DNA from: Roseimicrobium gellanilyticum
GTDB lineage: Bacteria > Verrucomicrobiota > Verrucomicrobiia > Verrucomicrobiales > Verrucomicrobiaceae
Direction: 5' to 3'
NCBI RefSeq assembly: GCF_003315205.1
Contig: NZ_QNRR01000002.1
Span: forward strand, 1,094,857 to 1,158,856
DNA: 64,000 bases
Positions within the stretch are counted from its first letter, which is position 1, and every line of letters starts with the position of its first letter. Made by a program: the position numbers and the translations under genes. The notes below the pieces were generated by a model that was not told the origin of the DNA, did not search any database, and saw only the letters and a list, made by a program, of their open reading frames with translations. Shown here one piece after another: positions 17,709 to 25,174 of the stretch.

Positions 17709-18206
17709 ATGAGACGCCTCGAATGTCTGCTCGCCCTTCTCTCTCTTGTAGCATTTCTACAGCTGGGATTCTCCCAGACTCCGCAACAAAGCACTCAAGT
17801 TACCGCAAAGAAAACACTCGAAAACTACCGGGACGTTCTGGAGTATCTACCCCCGGACATGAGCAGGAACAAGGCGGCCAAATGGACCTTTGCCCAACGT
17901 GAGACCGTCAATGCCGCCTTGAAGAAGGCCCTGGTGGAGGCAGGCCTCAACGGCAAATTCCGACTGAAGGTGACCCAGATCGCAGACTGGAAAGGGATGA
18001 CCATCTACGCCGAAGTCCCCAACAACGAAGGCTACAAGATCCGCGCATTCGGAAAATTCTCCGACGAATGGAAGCCCAAACTTGCAGACCTGAAAAAGGG
18101 GGACAGCATCACCCTTGAGGGCAACTTCAGCCATGTCGCATATGAAGATTTGTGGAATGCCTTCAGCCTCTCCATCTCCATGAAGGACTGCAAGTTCACC
18201 AAGTGA
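17709..18206 (+). CDS. Secreted OB-fold-like hypothetical protein
   Basis: A 165-residue protein with an N-terminal signal peptide (LECLLALLSLVAFLQLGFSQ). The first part of the mature protein is helical (TLENYRDVLEYLPPD). Residues 85-165 alternate strands and end in KKGDSITLEGNFSHVAYED, the layout of small tRNA-anti-like OB folds found in exported proteins of unknown function. It follows the CBM-like gene by 54 bases on the same strand, so the two may be co-transcribed. A palindromic repeat element follows. Function unknown. Confidence 0.65.
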   Translation: MRRLECLLALLSLVAFLQLGFSQTPQQSTQVTAKKTLENYRDVLEYLPPDMSRNKAAKWTFAQRETVNAALKKALVEAGLNGKFRLKVTQIADWKGMTIYAEVPNNEGYKIRAFGKFSDEWKPKLADLKKGDSITLEGNFSHVAYEDLWNAFSLSISMKDCKFTK

Positions 18207-18255
18207 AGAGATCCAAATGACACGGACGGAGGGTTGCCGAGTCCGGCACTCTCAT

Positions 18256-18383
18256 TTAGGGCGGTTTAAACAATATCGTGGCCTTCGATCAGGGGTGACT
18301 TGCCGCACTGCGACCGCTGGTCGCGGTTGGGGTGGCGCGCCCCACTACGAAAATGGCTACACTGTAACTCAAACCGCTCTAAC
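18256..18383. repeat. Imperfect palindromic repeat element between convergent genes
   Basis: A 128-base palindromic unit. Its ends match 11 of 12 bases (TTAGGGCGGTTT at 18256 against the complement of AAACCGCTCTAA ending at 18382). The arms continue with weaker pairing through GTGGCC/GGCTAC, and the GGGGTG and GCCCCACTACG segments pair near the centre. The right end overlaps the amidase stop codon. It has no coding capacity. A MITE- or REP-like element, or a strong bidirectional transcription barrier, is the likely identity. Confidence 0.5.
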
Positions 18384-19689
18384 TCCTTTTCTCCGCCAGC
18401 CGCCCGATGTTCAACAGTGCCGCCTCGCTGTTGGCGGGACCGACGAACTGCACACTGGTAACGGGGAATGCCCCACTCTTGTGCAGCGGCACCGGAATGG
18501 CGACGGCGGGGACGCCAGCGTAGTTCACCGCGACGGTGTTTTGGATTTTGATGAACTTGGCCTCGAAGATGGCGGTGAAGGCGACGTTGCGGTGGTAGGG
18601 CGCGCGCTGGAGCACTGGAAGCGCAATGGCATCCACCCGTTTGAAGGTCTGGCGCAAGACGTCGCGCCAATGGTCGCGGCGGGCGATGGCGGCTTCGCGT
18701 TTGGCTTCGTCGTCGTATTTGCGGGAGAAGACAAGGTCCCCAAAAAGAATGGCCTTGCTGGCGCGGTTGCCCACGCCCTTGTGTTTGCGGATTTGATCGT
18801 TGTTGTAGTAAGAGGCGGCGGCGGCCACGAGATTGCCATCGTGCTGGGCCTTGGCCCACTCCTCGTGAAACTCGGCACTGAGTGGGATGACGGTGAAGCC
18901 AGCTGCAGCGAGTTGCCGGTCGATGGCATCATCGATGGCGGGATCTGTGCCGGGGACGCGAAGGCGGCCGATGCGGATGGTCTTTGCCAGGGGGTTGGCA
19001 GCTTTGGCACGGGCGTATTCATTCTGGAACCCGGGCTCCAGCAGTTCCATGCCATTCACGAGTCCATCCACATCACGCGCGAGAGGCCCCACCGTATCGA
19101 GGTACTTGGGGGAAATGGGATACACACCTTTGGTCGAGATACGTCCAAAGGTGGTCTTCAAGCCCGCGATGCCACAACAACAGGCAGGCACGCGAATGGA
19201 ACCTGCGGTGTCCGTGCCAAGCGCTACATCCGCAAGGTTCATGGCCACAGCCACGGCAGAGCCGCTGGATGAGCCACCGGGCACGCGGGACTTGTCCACG
19301 GGATTTACCGGTGTGCCAAAGTAGTCATTCGAACCGGACACTCCGATGGCGAACTCGCTCAGGTTCGCCTTGCCCACGATGGTCACGTCCCTGCGACCGC
19401 GGATGTATTTCATGCACTCCGCGTCCTTCGTGGCAGGCGGCGCATTCTTGTAGAGGTACTCGGACCCAGCGCTGGTCACCTCCCCTTTCATGTCGATGAG
19501 GTCCTTCACGGCAAGGCGGAGGTTGGTATCGCCAGGCGCAGGCGCCTTGTAGGAGATGAAGGCATGCGGTTCCGGCGTGGCCGGCTTGCGCAGCCCGGAG
19601 AAGGAACAGCTGGTGAGGAGGAGCGCGGTGAGCGTGAGTGCGCCTGCGGCGGCACGAGGGACCGGGATGCGATGGGCGAGGGTCTTCAT
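18379..19689 (-). CDS. Amidase-signature family lipoprotein
   Basis: A 436-residue amidase. The Ser-cisSer-Lys triad is visible: Lys62 in LAVKDLIDMKG, the cis-Ser in GGSSSGSAVAVA (about Ser140) and the nucleophile Ser164 in GTDTAGSIRVPA, spaced 24 residues apart as usual. The oxyanion-loop Gly is replaced by Ala (TAGS instead of TGGS). The N-terminus has a lipobox (LLLTSC), so the enzyme should be outside the cytoplasm, unlike GatA. It hydrolyses an amide bond in an unknown substrate. I chose the ATG at 19689; the frame is open 35 codons further, but those codons belong to a duplicated intergenic segment. Confidence 0.88.
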   Translation of the reverse strand: MKTLAHRIPVPRAAAGALTLTALLLTSCSFSGLRKPATPEPHAFISYKAPAPGDTNLRLAVKDLIDMKGEVTSAGSEYLYKNAPPATKDAECMKYIRGRRDVTIVGKANLSEFAIGVSGSNDYFGTPVNPVDKSRVPGGSSSGSAVAVAMNLADVALGTDTAGSIRVPACCCGIAGLKTTFGRISTKGVYPISPKYLDTVGPLARDVDGLVNGMELLEPGFQNEYARAKAANPLAKTIRIGRLRVPGTDPAIDDAIDRQLAAAGFTVIPLSAEFHEEWAKAQHDGNLVAAAASYYNNDQIRKHKGVGNRASKAILFGDLVFSRKYDDEAKREAAIARRDHWRDVLRQTFKRVDAIALPVLQRAPYHRNVAFTAIFEAKFIKIQNTVAVNYAGVPAVAIPVPLHKSGAFPVTSVQFVGPANSEAALLNIGRLAEKRS

Positions 19690-19810
19690 CTTGGGGGACC
19701 TGTGGTCTGAAGATTGTCTCAAAGGTGACGGAGACATCAAAGCGGGTTCGCTTGGTGATTGCAACCATCCGGTAATTGGAAAGAGTGGGACCAATGTCTG
19801 ATAGTCCGGA
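19684..19810. repeat. Duplicated divergent-promoter segment, copy 1
   Basis: About 127 bases covering the amidase start, the intergenic region and the first codons of the plus-strand gene at 19794. It is repeated at 21272-21401 with roughly three quarters identity by eye. Shared blocks include AGATTGTCTC, CAAAGCGGGTT and ACCAATGTCTGATAGTCCGG. A further shared 17-base block (CGGTGCATGACAACGAA) is at 19837-19853 here and at 21611-21627 in the other copy. Confidence 0.7.
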
Positions 19811-20264
19811 TGCTACCGCCCCAACCTCGAAGCTCTCGGTGCATGACAACGAACTCTACCGATACGAATTCGATTCACGCACCTCCACCTTGGTACTGCA
19901 CACCCTCTTCGATGCCTTAGTTCCGATCGAATACACGGATGTGTGGTTTCTCGGAGTCTGGTACCACCATCTGGAAGAAGTTCTCGGGAAAGATATCATC
20001 CTGGATGTGGAGGAATCCAGCGTGGATTGGACAATGAAGGCGTTCTCGACCCTCTTCAGCCAACTGCAAAAAGATGGCTGGCCAAGGCTCGACTGGCGAA
20101 CAGAAACTCTTCAAGAGGCAGTGGCGAAGCTGAAGCTCCGCGTCTGGAACATCAGTTCGAGCTATGGTCTCTCCGGGTTTGTCATCGCAAAGGAAATGAG
20201 AATGGTCAGCAAGAGTGGTCAGTCTCCCCCGCTCACTTTCCCTTTGGAACAATCTCACATCTGA
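19794..20264 (+). CDS. Hypothetical protein, first of a small two-gene unit
   Basis: A 156-residue acidic, soluble protein with no signal peptide or membrane segment. It has a Trp/Tyr-rich centre (VWFLGVWYHHLEEVLG), a helix with DWTMKAFSTLFSQLQKDGW and a C-terminal part of mixed strands. It is not recognised. The next gene starts 19 bases after the stop, which suggests an operon. The start and upstream region are duplicated at 21272-21401. The size and pairing would suit an immunity- or toxin-linked module, but no motif supports that. Confidence 0.6.
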   Translation: MSDSPDATAPTSKLSVHDNELYRYEFDSRTSTLVLHTLFDALVPIEYTDVWFLGVWYHHLEEVLGKDIILDVEESSVDWTMKAFSTLFSQLQKDGWPRLDWRTETLQEAVAKLKLRVWNISSSYGLSGFVIAKEMRMVSKSGQSPPLTFPLEQSHI

Positions 20265-20283
20265 ATAGACTGGCTCTGTTCCA

Positions 20284-20661
20284 ATGCCCGGCTTGCACAT
20301 CACGGTCTACAAACAGAAGGATGGCGGTGCCACGCCGGCGTCCTTTGGCGAACCCACGGGGGCAAAGCTGGCTGTATGGAAGGCGAGACTTGAGGTTCTA
20401 CGTTGGATCGATGATCTCGTGAAGGAAGGAAAGATCATCGCTCTGGGCGGGAATGGGTATCCGTTTGAATACACCACGCAGATCCATCTGGTGAAAGATA
20501 CGCTGCCGCAGGGTCCTCCTCACGAGAGAAAGAACTGGAACCATGAGGAGGGAGACATCTTGGGCGAAGGATGGCTGGGCAAGACGACCATCGACATGGA
20601 GGCGATCGCTCAATGCCCTCCGGAAGAATGGGTCCTTATCCGGGTGTGGGATGAGTCGTGA
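20284..20661 (+). CDS. Hypothetical protein, second of a small two-gene unit
   Basis: A 125-residue soluble protein. The sequence begins as a small alpha/beta domain (MPGLHITVYKQKDGG), followed by an amphipathic helix (LAVWKARLEVLRWIDDLVKE) and a hydrophilic loop rich in Trp, Glu and His (about 80-105). No family recognised. It sits 19 bases after the previous gene and likely shares its promoter. Confidence 0.55.
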   Translation: MPGLHITVYKQKDGGATPASFGEPTGAKLAVWKARLEVLRWIDDLVKEGKIIALGGNGYPFEYTTQIHLVKDTLPQGPPHERKNWNHEEGDILGEGWLGKTTIDMEAIAQCPPEEWVLIRVWDES

Positions 20662-20720
20662 TGTGAGCTGAGCATATGGTGTTCTGGCGTCAGGTCGATG
20701 CACCGTGTGCCTGAGGAACG

Positions 20721-20759
20721 AATGACTCGCGAAGGGACTCGCGAGCTACGTTGGGACTT
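20721..20759 (+). repeat. REP-like hairpin repeat, copy 1
   Basis: A 39-base unit containing CTCGCGAAGGGACTCGCGAG (6-bp stem CTCGCG/CGCGAG) followed by CTACGTTGG. It differs at two positions from the copy at 23421-23459, and a partial copy occurs near 63252. It lies between convergent genes. Confidence 0.65.
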
Positions 20760-20779
20760 GGCCAGAGCGGCATCTGCTC

Positions 20780-21277
20780 TCATGCGCGCTTTTGCCTTTC
20801 GAGAAGCAACGCATCAATGACCTGATGCACTTTCACAAAGCGCCCGATCAGCGCCTCCACGTCCTGCTGAAACGTGACCTCATCCAGCGGCATCCAACCC
20901 TGCATGAGGGTCTGGCGGCCGTAGTCCGTGCTGAGATTGGGCCAGTTTGATTTCGCGCCACTGGCCTCGAACTTCTCGCGAAACGCGGTAGCGAATTCAC
21001 GTGGCTTCACCGCATGCCCCGGCAGGTCACCTGTCTTGAGAGCGTGAATGTTGTAGTTGAACCTGCCCGCCTGCAGGTCCTTCTCGCCAAGCCACACGGA
21101 GAAGAAAATCCCCTGCCCCGTTCCCTCGGAAGTCCAGGTGTCCTTCTGGAGCTTCAGGACGGCGCTGTCCATCCAATCGCAGGCACTGCAACGCAACTGG
21201 TGCCGTCGCATCAAGTCCGCGGACATTACATCCCGGATGCTCTGAAGGATGACAAGATGGGACGCGTAGGACTTCAT
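20780..21277 (-). CDS. Hypothetical protein, paralogue A of 22897-23394
   Basis: A 165-residue soluble protein, about three quarters identical by eye to the product of 22897-23394. It is not membrane bound. Conserved blocks are CDWMDSAVLKLQKD, QGIFFSVWLGEKDL, RFNYNIHALK and MQGWMPLDEVTF, ending with a helix DALLLERQKRA. The start ATG at 21277 was chosen because the paralogue starts at the same residue (MKSY). The frame upstream runs into the duplicated segment. I cannot assign a function. It is uncoupled from the neighbours by strand changes. Confidence 0.68.
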   Translation of the reverse strand: MKSYASHLVILQSIRDVMSADLMRRHQLRCSACDWMDSAVLKLQKDTWTSEGTGQGIFFSVWLGEKDLQAGRFNYNIHALKTGDLPGHAVKPREFATAFREKFEASGAKSNWPNLSTDYGRQTLMQGWMPLDEVTFQQDVEALIGRFVKVHQVIDALLLERQKRA

Positions 21278-21401
21278 CCTGGGGGGGAACCTTTCTTCCA
21301 AAGATTGTCTCGATGGCAACGCGAACACCAAAGCGGGTTCCTTTGCTGATTGCAATAGGACGGTGATTCGAAGGAGTAGGACCAATGTCTGATAGTCCGG
21401 A
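21272..21401. repeat. Duplicated divergent-promoter segment, copy 2
   Basis: About 130 bases homologous to 19684-19810. Here the minus-strand start belongs to paralogue A rather than to the amidase. The plus-strand start codon and the first five codons (MSDSP) are conserved, but the frame then diverges and no gene follows. A 17-base block matching the interior of the 19794 gene recurs at 21611-21627 after about 210 unrelated bases. Confidence 0.7.
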
Positions 21402-21788
21402 AGCCGTCACTGGGATTCCCGTTGGAGAAGTCTGCCGGCTGAATATGCTGACTGCCCTGCCATCCTACACTCGCTGGCAATCTCGGCGTGGGTGTGGCGG
21501 GCTGCATTGGATTCAACGCAGAGACACAGAGACGCAGAGGAACTTCGGAGACTGAGATGTCTCGCTGCCATGGCGTTGGCATGTCCATTGTGTATTGGAA
21601 TGAAAGACCCCGGTGCATGACAACGAATCATCGCATTCCCGCCCCGCTGACACACGAAGGTGCGCTCAATGGGACCATGCCTGCGCCTAAAGTGCTCCCA
21701 ATGGTGTCGGGGCTTGTCATGAGAGAGCATCCATCCATCATGCGACACAGGCTTCCATCTGGCCGTATCACGCTCCCCCACCCTTCCC
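21402..21788. other. Gene-free region upstream of the beta-lactamase-fold gene
   Basis: About 390 bases with no convincing gene. It holds the diverged tail of duplicated segment 2, a low-complexity purine-rich stretch near 21520-21545 (repeated AGAGAC/ACGCAGAGG units), and the 17-base fragment shared with the 19794 gene. The promoter of the downstream hydrolase should be here. Confidence 0.45.
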
Positions 21789-22889
21789 ATGAACCGACGC
21801 AACACGTTTGCCGTACTGCTGGCTGGGCTCAGTTCCCGGGGTCTTCTGCACGCACAATCCGCCTCACTCAACATGGATGCCATGAAAGCCGCCGCCTCCC
21901 TTTTGCAAACACAGGCCGAGAAGGGCGTCATTGAAAGTGCAGTACTGCATGTGCAGCGAGGATCCCAAGTGTTTCAACAAGCGTTTGGCAAGGCCCGCTC
22001 CACAGAGGCGATTTTTCTTCTGGGATCAATCACCAAGCCCATGACAGCCATCGCGGTGATGGTGCTCGCGGACCGTGGCAAGTTGCGTCTTTCCGACCCG
22101 GTAATGAAGTTCATTCCCGAGTTCTCTGAGGGCGCACGGAGGAAGATCACCCTCGAACAGGTGTTGATCCACACGTCGGGCCTGCCGGACCAGCTGCCGG
22201 AGAACAACGAACTGCGTCGGCGTCATGCGCCGCTGTCAGAGTTTGTCCAGGCCACGGTGCGTACGCCGCTGCTCTTTGAACCGGGCACGCAATACCACTA
22301 CCAGAGCATGGGCATCCTGCTCGCCGCGGAGGTGGTGGAACGCGTCGCCAAAATGTCACTGCCGGATTTCCTTTCGAAGGAGGTGTTCGCCCCGCTCGGC
22401 ATGAAGCACAGCGCACTCGGCCTGGGAGCGTTCAAGATGGAAGAGACCATGCGGGTGCAGACAGAACACGCTGCGCCGGAATCCGGCGCTGGATCGGCAG
22501 ATGCGAAGAACTGGGACTGGAACAGTCCGTACTGGCGCAAACTGGCCGCGCCATGGGGCGGCGCCTTGTGCAGCGCTGGCGATGTGGCCCTGTTCCTGCG
22601 CAGCTTTCTGCATCCGGCCGGCAAGGTGCTGCGCCCGGAAACCGCGCAACTCATGATTCAAGATCACACACAAGGGCTCAGCGCGCGTCGGGGAATCGGC
22701 TTCGCGCTCGGCCCAGCCGGATTCGGCAAGAGTTGTTCCGACCAATCCTTCGGCCACAGCGGATCGACCGGCATGCTGGCGTGGGCCGATCCCAAGACCG
22801 ACCTCTCGTGCGTGATTCTCACCTCTCTGCCGGGTTCGGTGTCACGCCCGCTGGTGTTGCAGCCGGTGTCGGATGTGGTTTCCGGATAG
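21789..22889 (+). CDS. Serine hydrolase of the beta-lactamase / penicillin-binding fold
   Basis: A 366-residue exported protein with an N-terminal signal (FAVLLAGLSSRGLLHAQ). The class C-type signature is present: SxxK at Ser80-Lys83 (LLGSITKPM), a Tyr motif at 171 (HYQSMG) that is Y-x-S rather than the usual Y-x-N, and a third element GHSGSTG (H-S-G in place of K-T-G) about residue 318. The family includes esterases, D-aminopeptidases and beta-lactamases, so true beta-lactamase activity should not be assumed. It is flanked on both sides by minus-strand paralogues of unknown function. Confidence 0.85.
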   Translation: MNRRNTFAVLLAGLSSRGLLHAQSASLNMDAMKAAASLLQTQAEKGVIESAVLHVQRGSQVFQQAFGKARSTEAIFLLGSITKPMTAIAVMVLADRGKLRLSDPVMKFIPEFSEGARRKITLEQVLIHTSGLPDQLPENNELRRRHAPLSEFVQATVRTPLLFEPGTQYHYQSMGILLAAEVVERVAKMSLPDFLSKEVFAPLGMKHSALGLGAFKMEETMRVQTEHAAPESGAGSADAKNWDWNSPYWRKLAAPWGGALCSAGDVALFLRSFLHPAGKVLRPETAQLMIQDHTQGLSARRGIGFALGPAGFGKSCSDQSFGHSGSTGMLAWADPKTDLSCVILTSLPGSVSRPLVLQPVSDVVSG

Positions 22890-22896
22890 TGAACTG

Positions 22897-23394
22897 TCAG
22901 GCTCTGTTTTTCCGTTCCAGCAGCAAGGCATCAATCACCTGAAGCATTCCCACAAAACGCTCGATCAATGCCTCCACGTCCTGGCGAAAGGTGACCTCAT
23001 CGAGTGGCATCCAGCCTTGCATCAGAGTCTGGGGACCATAGTCGGTGCTCAAGTTGGGCCAGCCTGAGTTGAGGTCATCGGCTTCGAGTTTTTCTCGAAA
23101 TGCCGCGGCGAATTCGCGTGGTTTTACGAAGTGCCCAGGCAGGTCACTCATCTTGAGGGCATGGATGTTGTAGTTGAACCTGCGCGCCTTGAGTTCCTTT
23201 TCGCCCAACCAGATGGAGAAGAAAATTCCCTGCGCTGTGCCGCCGGATGTCCACGAGTCCTTCTGGAGCTTGAGGACGGCGCTGTCCATCCAGTCGCCGA
23301 CTTCGCAGCGCAGTTGATGCTGATGCATCAGGTCGCTGGAGATGGTGTCCCGAACGCTTTCAAGGATGGCGAGATAAGCGTCGTAGGATTTCAT
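22897..23394 (-). CDS. Hypothetical protein, paralogue B of 20780-21277
   Basis: A 165-residue paralogue of the 20780-21277 gene. The conserved blocks are GDWMDSAVLKLQKD, QGIFFSIWLGEKEL, RFNYNIHALK, PNLSTDYG and MQGWMPLDEVTF. An ATG two codons upstream (23400) is also open. Its stop lies only 7 bases from the stop of the beta-lactamase-fold gene. Two diverged copies bracketing a hydrolase gene suggest segmental duplication. Function unknown. Confidence 0.68.
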   Translation of the reverse strand: MKSYDAYLAILESVRDTISSDLMHQHQLRCEVGDWMDSAVLKLQKDSWTSGGTAQGIFFSIWLGEKELKARRFNYNIHALKMSDLPGHFVKPREFAAAFREKLEADDLNSGWPNLSTDYGPQTLMQGWMPLDEVTFRQDVEALIERFVGMLQVIDALLLERKNRA

Positions 23395-23420
23395 CTCCAT
23401 CGGTCGTGCTTGCATAGAGG

Positions 23421-23459
23421 AATGCCTCGCGAAGGGACTCGCGAGCTACGTTGGAACTT
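23421..23459 (+). repeat. REP-like hairpin repeat, copy 2
   Basis: Same 39-base unit as 20721-20759 (two differences) in the same orientation. It lies between the phosphofructokinase 3' end and paralogue B. Confidence 0.65.
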
Positions 23460-23465
23460 CGGAGC

Positions 23466-24893
23466 TTACGTCCCCACCCCAAACGCCGGCTGGCCGGTGC
23501 TGAGCACGATCTGTTTCCAGAACATGCCGCTGGTGGTCAGGCGTTTTTGTCCCTGGGCGATGAGGGCGAGGGGCACGAGGACGAACTCGGAGAGCCAGTA
23601 GGAGATGACGCAGCGGGTGTAGCCTGCGAGACCTGCCTCCACGGCGAGGGCGCCGAGGCGGTCACAGTAGGTCTGGTCGAAGGCGTTCGGCGGGATGGCG
23701 CGGATGTGGTGGCGCGGGCGGTTCACAAAGGTGCCCACGCTGCGGCCGCGACCGTCCTTGAGACGGTTCTTGAGCCAGCGCTCGACTTGGTAGGAGAAGC
23801 GATCGTGAATGGGTTCTTCATCACCGATTTTCACCTTGCGCTGCCACATCAGTTCCCCCACCCCTTCGGCGACGACGATGACGCCCTCTCCTCGCGGCAT
23901 GGAGCCGACCTTCGCCACCACGTGCTCCAGACACTGCATAAGAGCAGCTTCGATTTCCTCAGCAGTCTGGTAGCCGGCGAACATTTCCGGAATGAGCACC
24001 AGCGTGCATTTGCCAAAGGCGTGAGCGGCATTCGCCGCGACGAATCCAGATTCCGCACCGAAGAGTTCCACGATGCCCACACGCCGGGTGGAGCTGGCTT
24101 CTGTTTCCATCTGGCGGATCACGTCCGTGGCCTTGTCCACCGTGGTACTGAATCCGAAGGACTGCGCCACCCAGAGGATGTCGTTGTCCATCGTCTTGGG
24201 CACTCCGATCACCGCCATGTCCGGCACGAGCTTGGCGATGTGATTGGCGGCACGCAGGGAGCCGTCACCGCCGATGACGTAGAGGATGTTGATCCGCTGC
24301 TTGCGGAGATTCGCCACGATCTTGTCCGTCTGCTCCACGAGGACATCCTTGTTCACACGGCGCAGGCCCAGCTTGGAGCCGCCTTCCGCGAGGTGCTCGC
24401 GGGTGAACTCGGGCGAGAGCAGACCAATGTCCATCTCATCCCCCAGCAGGCCGGTGATCCCATCATACACACCGAAGACGGCACCGCCCTCGGTGATGTC
24501 GCAGCCGTAAGTAGCATAGTGGCGCTGCACGATGGCGTGCGTCACGCGGTTCAATCCAGGAGCCACCCCGCCGGAGGTGACGATCGCCGCACGGACGGTC
24601 TTGGGATTGAAGAAGAGCTTCCGGCGCGGACCCGCCTCGGGGAATCCCGGCACGCCCTTCCCTGCGGCGATGAAGGTCTCGATGTAATCCATGTCCGCCA
24701 GCACGGCACGTCGGGAATCCTCGGGCCGGAAAAGGCCCAGCAATTCTTCCGACTGCGGGTTCTCAAACTCGGGCGTGCCCAGGCGCTCCACCGTAGTCTG
24801 CAGGGAGTCTCGCGCCTCATAGGCCACCCTCCGCTCACTTATGAGCGCGGCGGCACCATCGATGACGGACTTCTGACGGGTGAGGTTTTCCAT
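23466..24893 (-). CDS. 6-phosphofructokinase family (ATP- or PPi-dependent)
   Basis: A 475-residue PfkA-type kinase, longer than the 320-residue bacterial ATP form. The phosphate-donor loop reads GGDGS and the catalytic segment reads PKTMDND. In the family, GGDG plus PGTIDND marks the classical ATP enzyme, while GGDD plus PKTIDND marks the pyrophosphate enzyme. This protein has Gly at the first position and Lys at the second, a mix seen in long plant and trypanosomatid ATP enzymes. ATP use is likely but not certain. The sugar-phosphate site is visible in FGAESGFVA and GEGVIVVAEGVG. An N-terminal extension of about 100 residues precedes the first Rossmann segment (AAIVTSGGVAPGLN). Confidence 0.9.
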   Translation of the reverse strand: MENLTRQKSVIDGAAALISERRVAYEARDSLQTTVERLGTPEFENPQSEELLGLFRPEDSRRAVLADMDYIETFIAAGKGVPGFPEAGPRRKLFFNPKTVRAAIVTSGGVAPGLNRVTHAIVQRHYATYGCDITEGGAVFGVYDGITGLLGDEMDIGLLSPEFTREHLAEGGSKLGLRRVNKDVLVEQTDKIVANLRKQRINILYVIGGDGSLRAANHIAKLVPDMAVIGVPKTMDNDILWVAQSFGFSTTVDKATDVIRQMETEASSTRRVGIVELFGAESGFVAANAAHAFGKCTLVLIPEMFAGYQTAEEIEAALMQCLEHVVAKVGSMPRGEGVIVVAEGVGELMWQRKVKIGDEEPIHDRFSYQVERWLKNRLKDGRGRSVGTFVNRPRHHIRAIPPNAFDQTYCDRLGALAVEAGLAGYTRCVISYWLSEFVLVPLALIAQGQKRLTTSGMFWKQIVLSTGQPAFGVGT

Positions 24894-24983
24894 TCCAAAG
24901 AAATGGCGAGATCAGGGACTTTGTCACGCTTGGATAGCGTCACAATTTCCCAGATAAGCGCAAAATCCACGCCAGCTCATGCC

Positions 24984-25124
24984 TCAGCCGCCCTTATCCA
25001 CAGATGCGGCAGGAGGTTCGGGCTCGATGCGGGAAAAGCGCAGGTCCTGTGTGAGCAGCCAGAACCAGCCCACCGACGCGGCAGCAAGCATGAGGGTGAG
25101 CCACAGAAACCAGGAGCGGAACAT
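24984..25124 (-). CDS. Possible small membrane protein
   Basis: A 46-residue frame (start at ATG 25124) with one membrane helix (FLWLTLMLAAASVGWFWLL) and a short polar tail rich in Pro and Glu. It lies between the zinc-ribbon gene and phosphofructokinase on the same strand, where a short downstream gene would fit. There is no good Shine-Dalgarno site and no homologue I recognise, so coding is uncertain. Confidence 0.35.
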   Translation of the reverse strand: MFRSWFLWLTLMLAAASVGWFWLLTQDLRFSRIEPEPPAASVDKGG

Positions 25125-25174
25125 GAGGAAGCGGGAGAGATGCGATGGTGCAATACACGCGTGCGTGCCAGACA

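Noticed and set aside
21789-22889. Antibiotic-resistance beta-lactamase
   Set aside because: The fold is shared by many esterases and peptidases. The Y-x-S and H-S-G variants and lack of resistance context argue against assuming this function.
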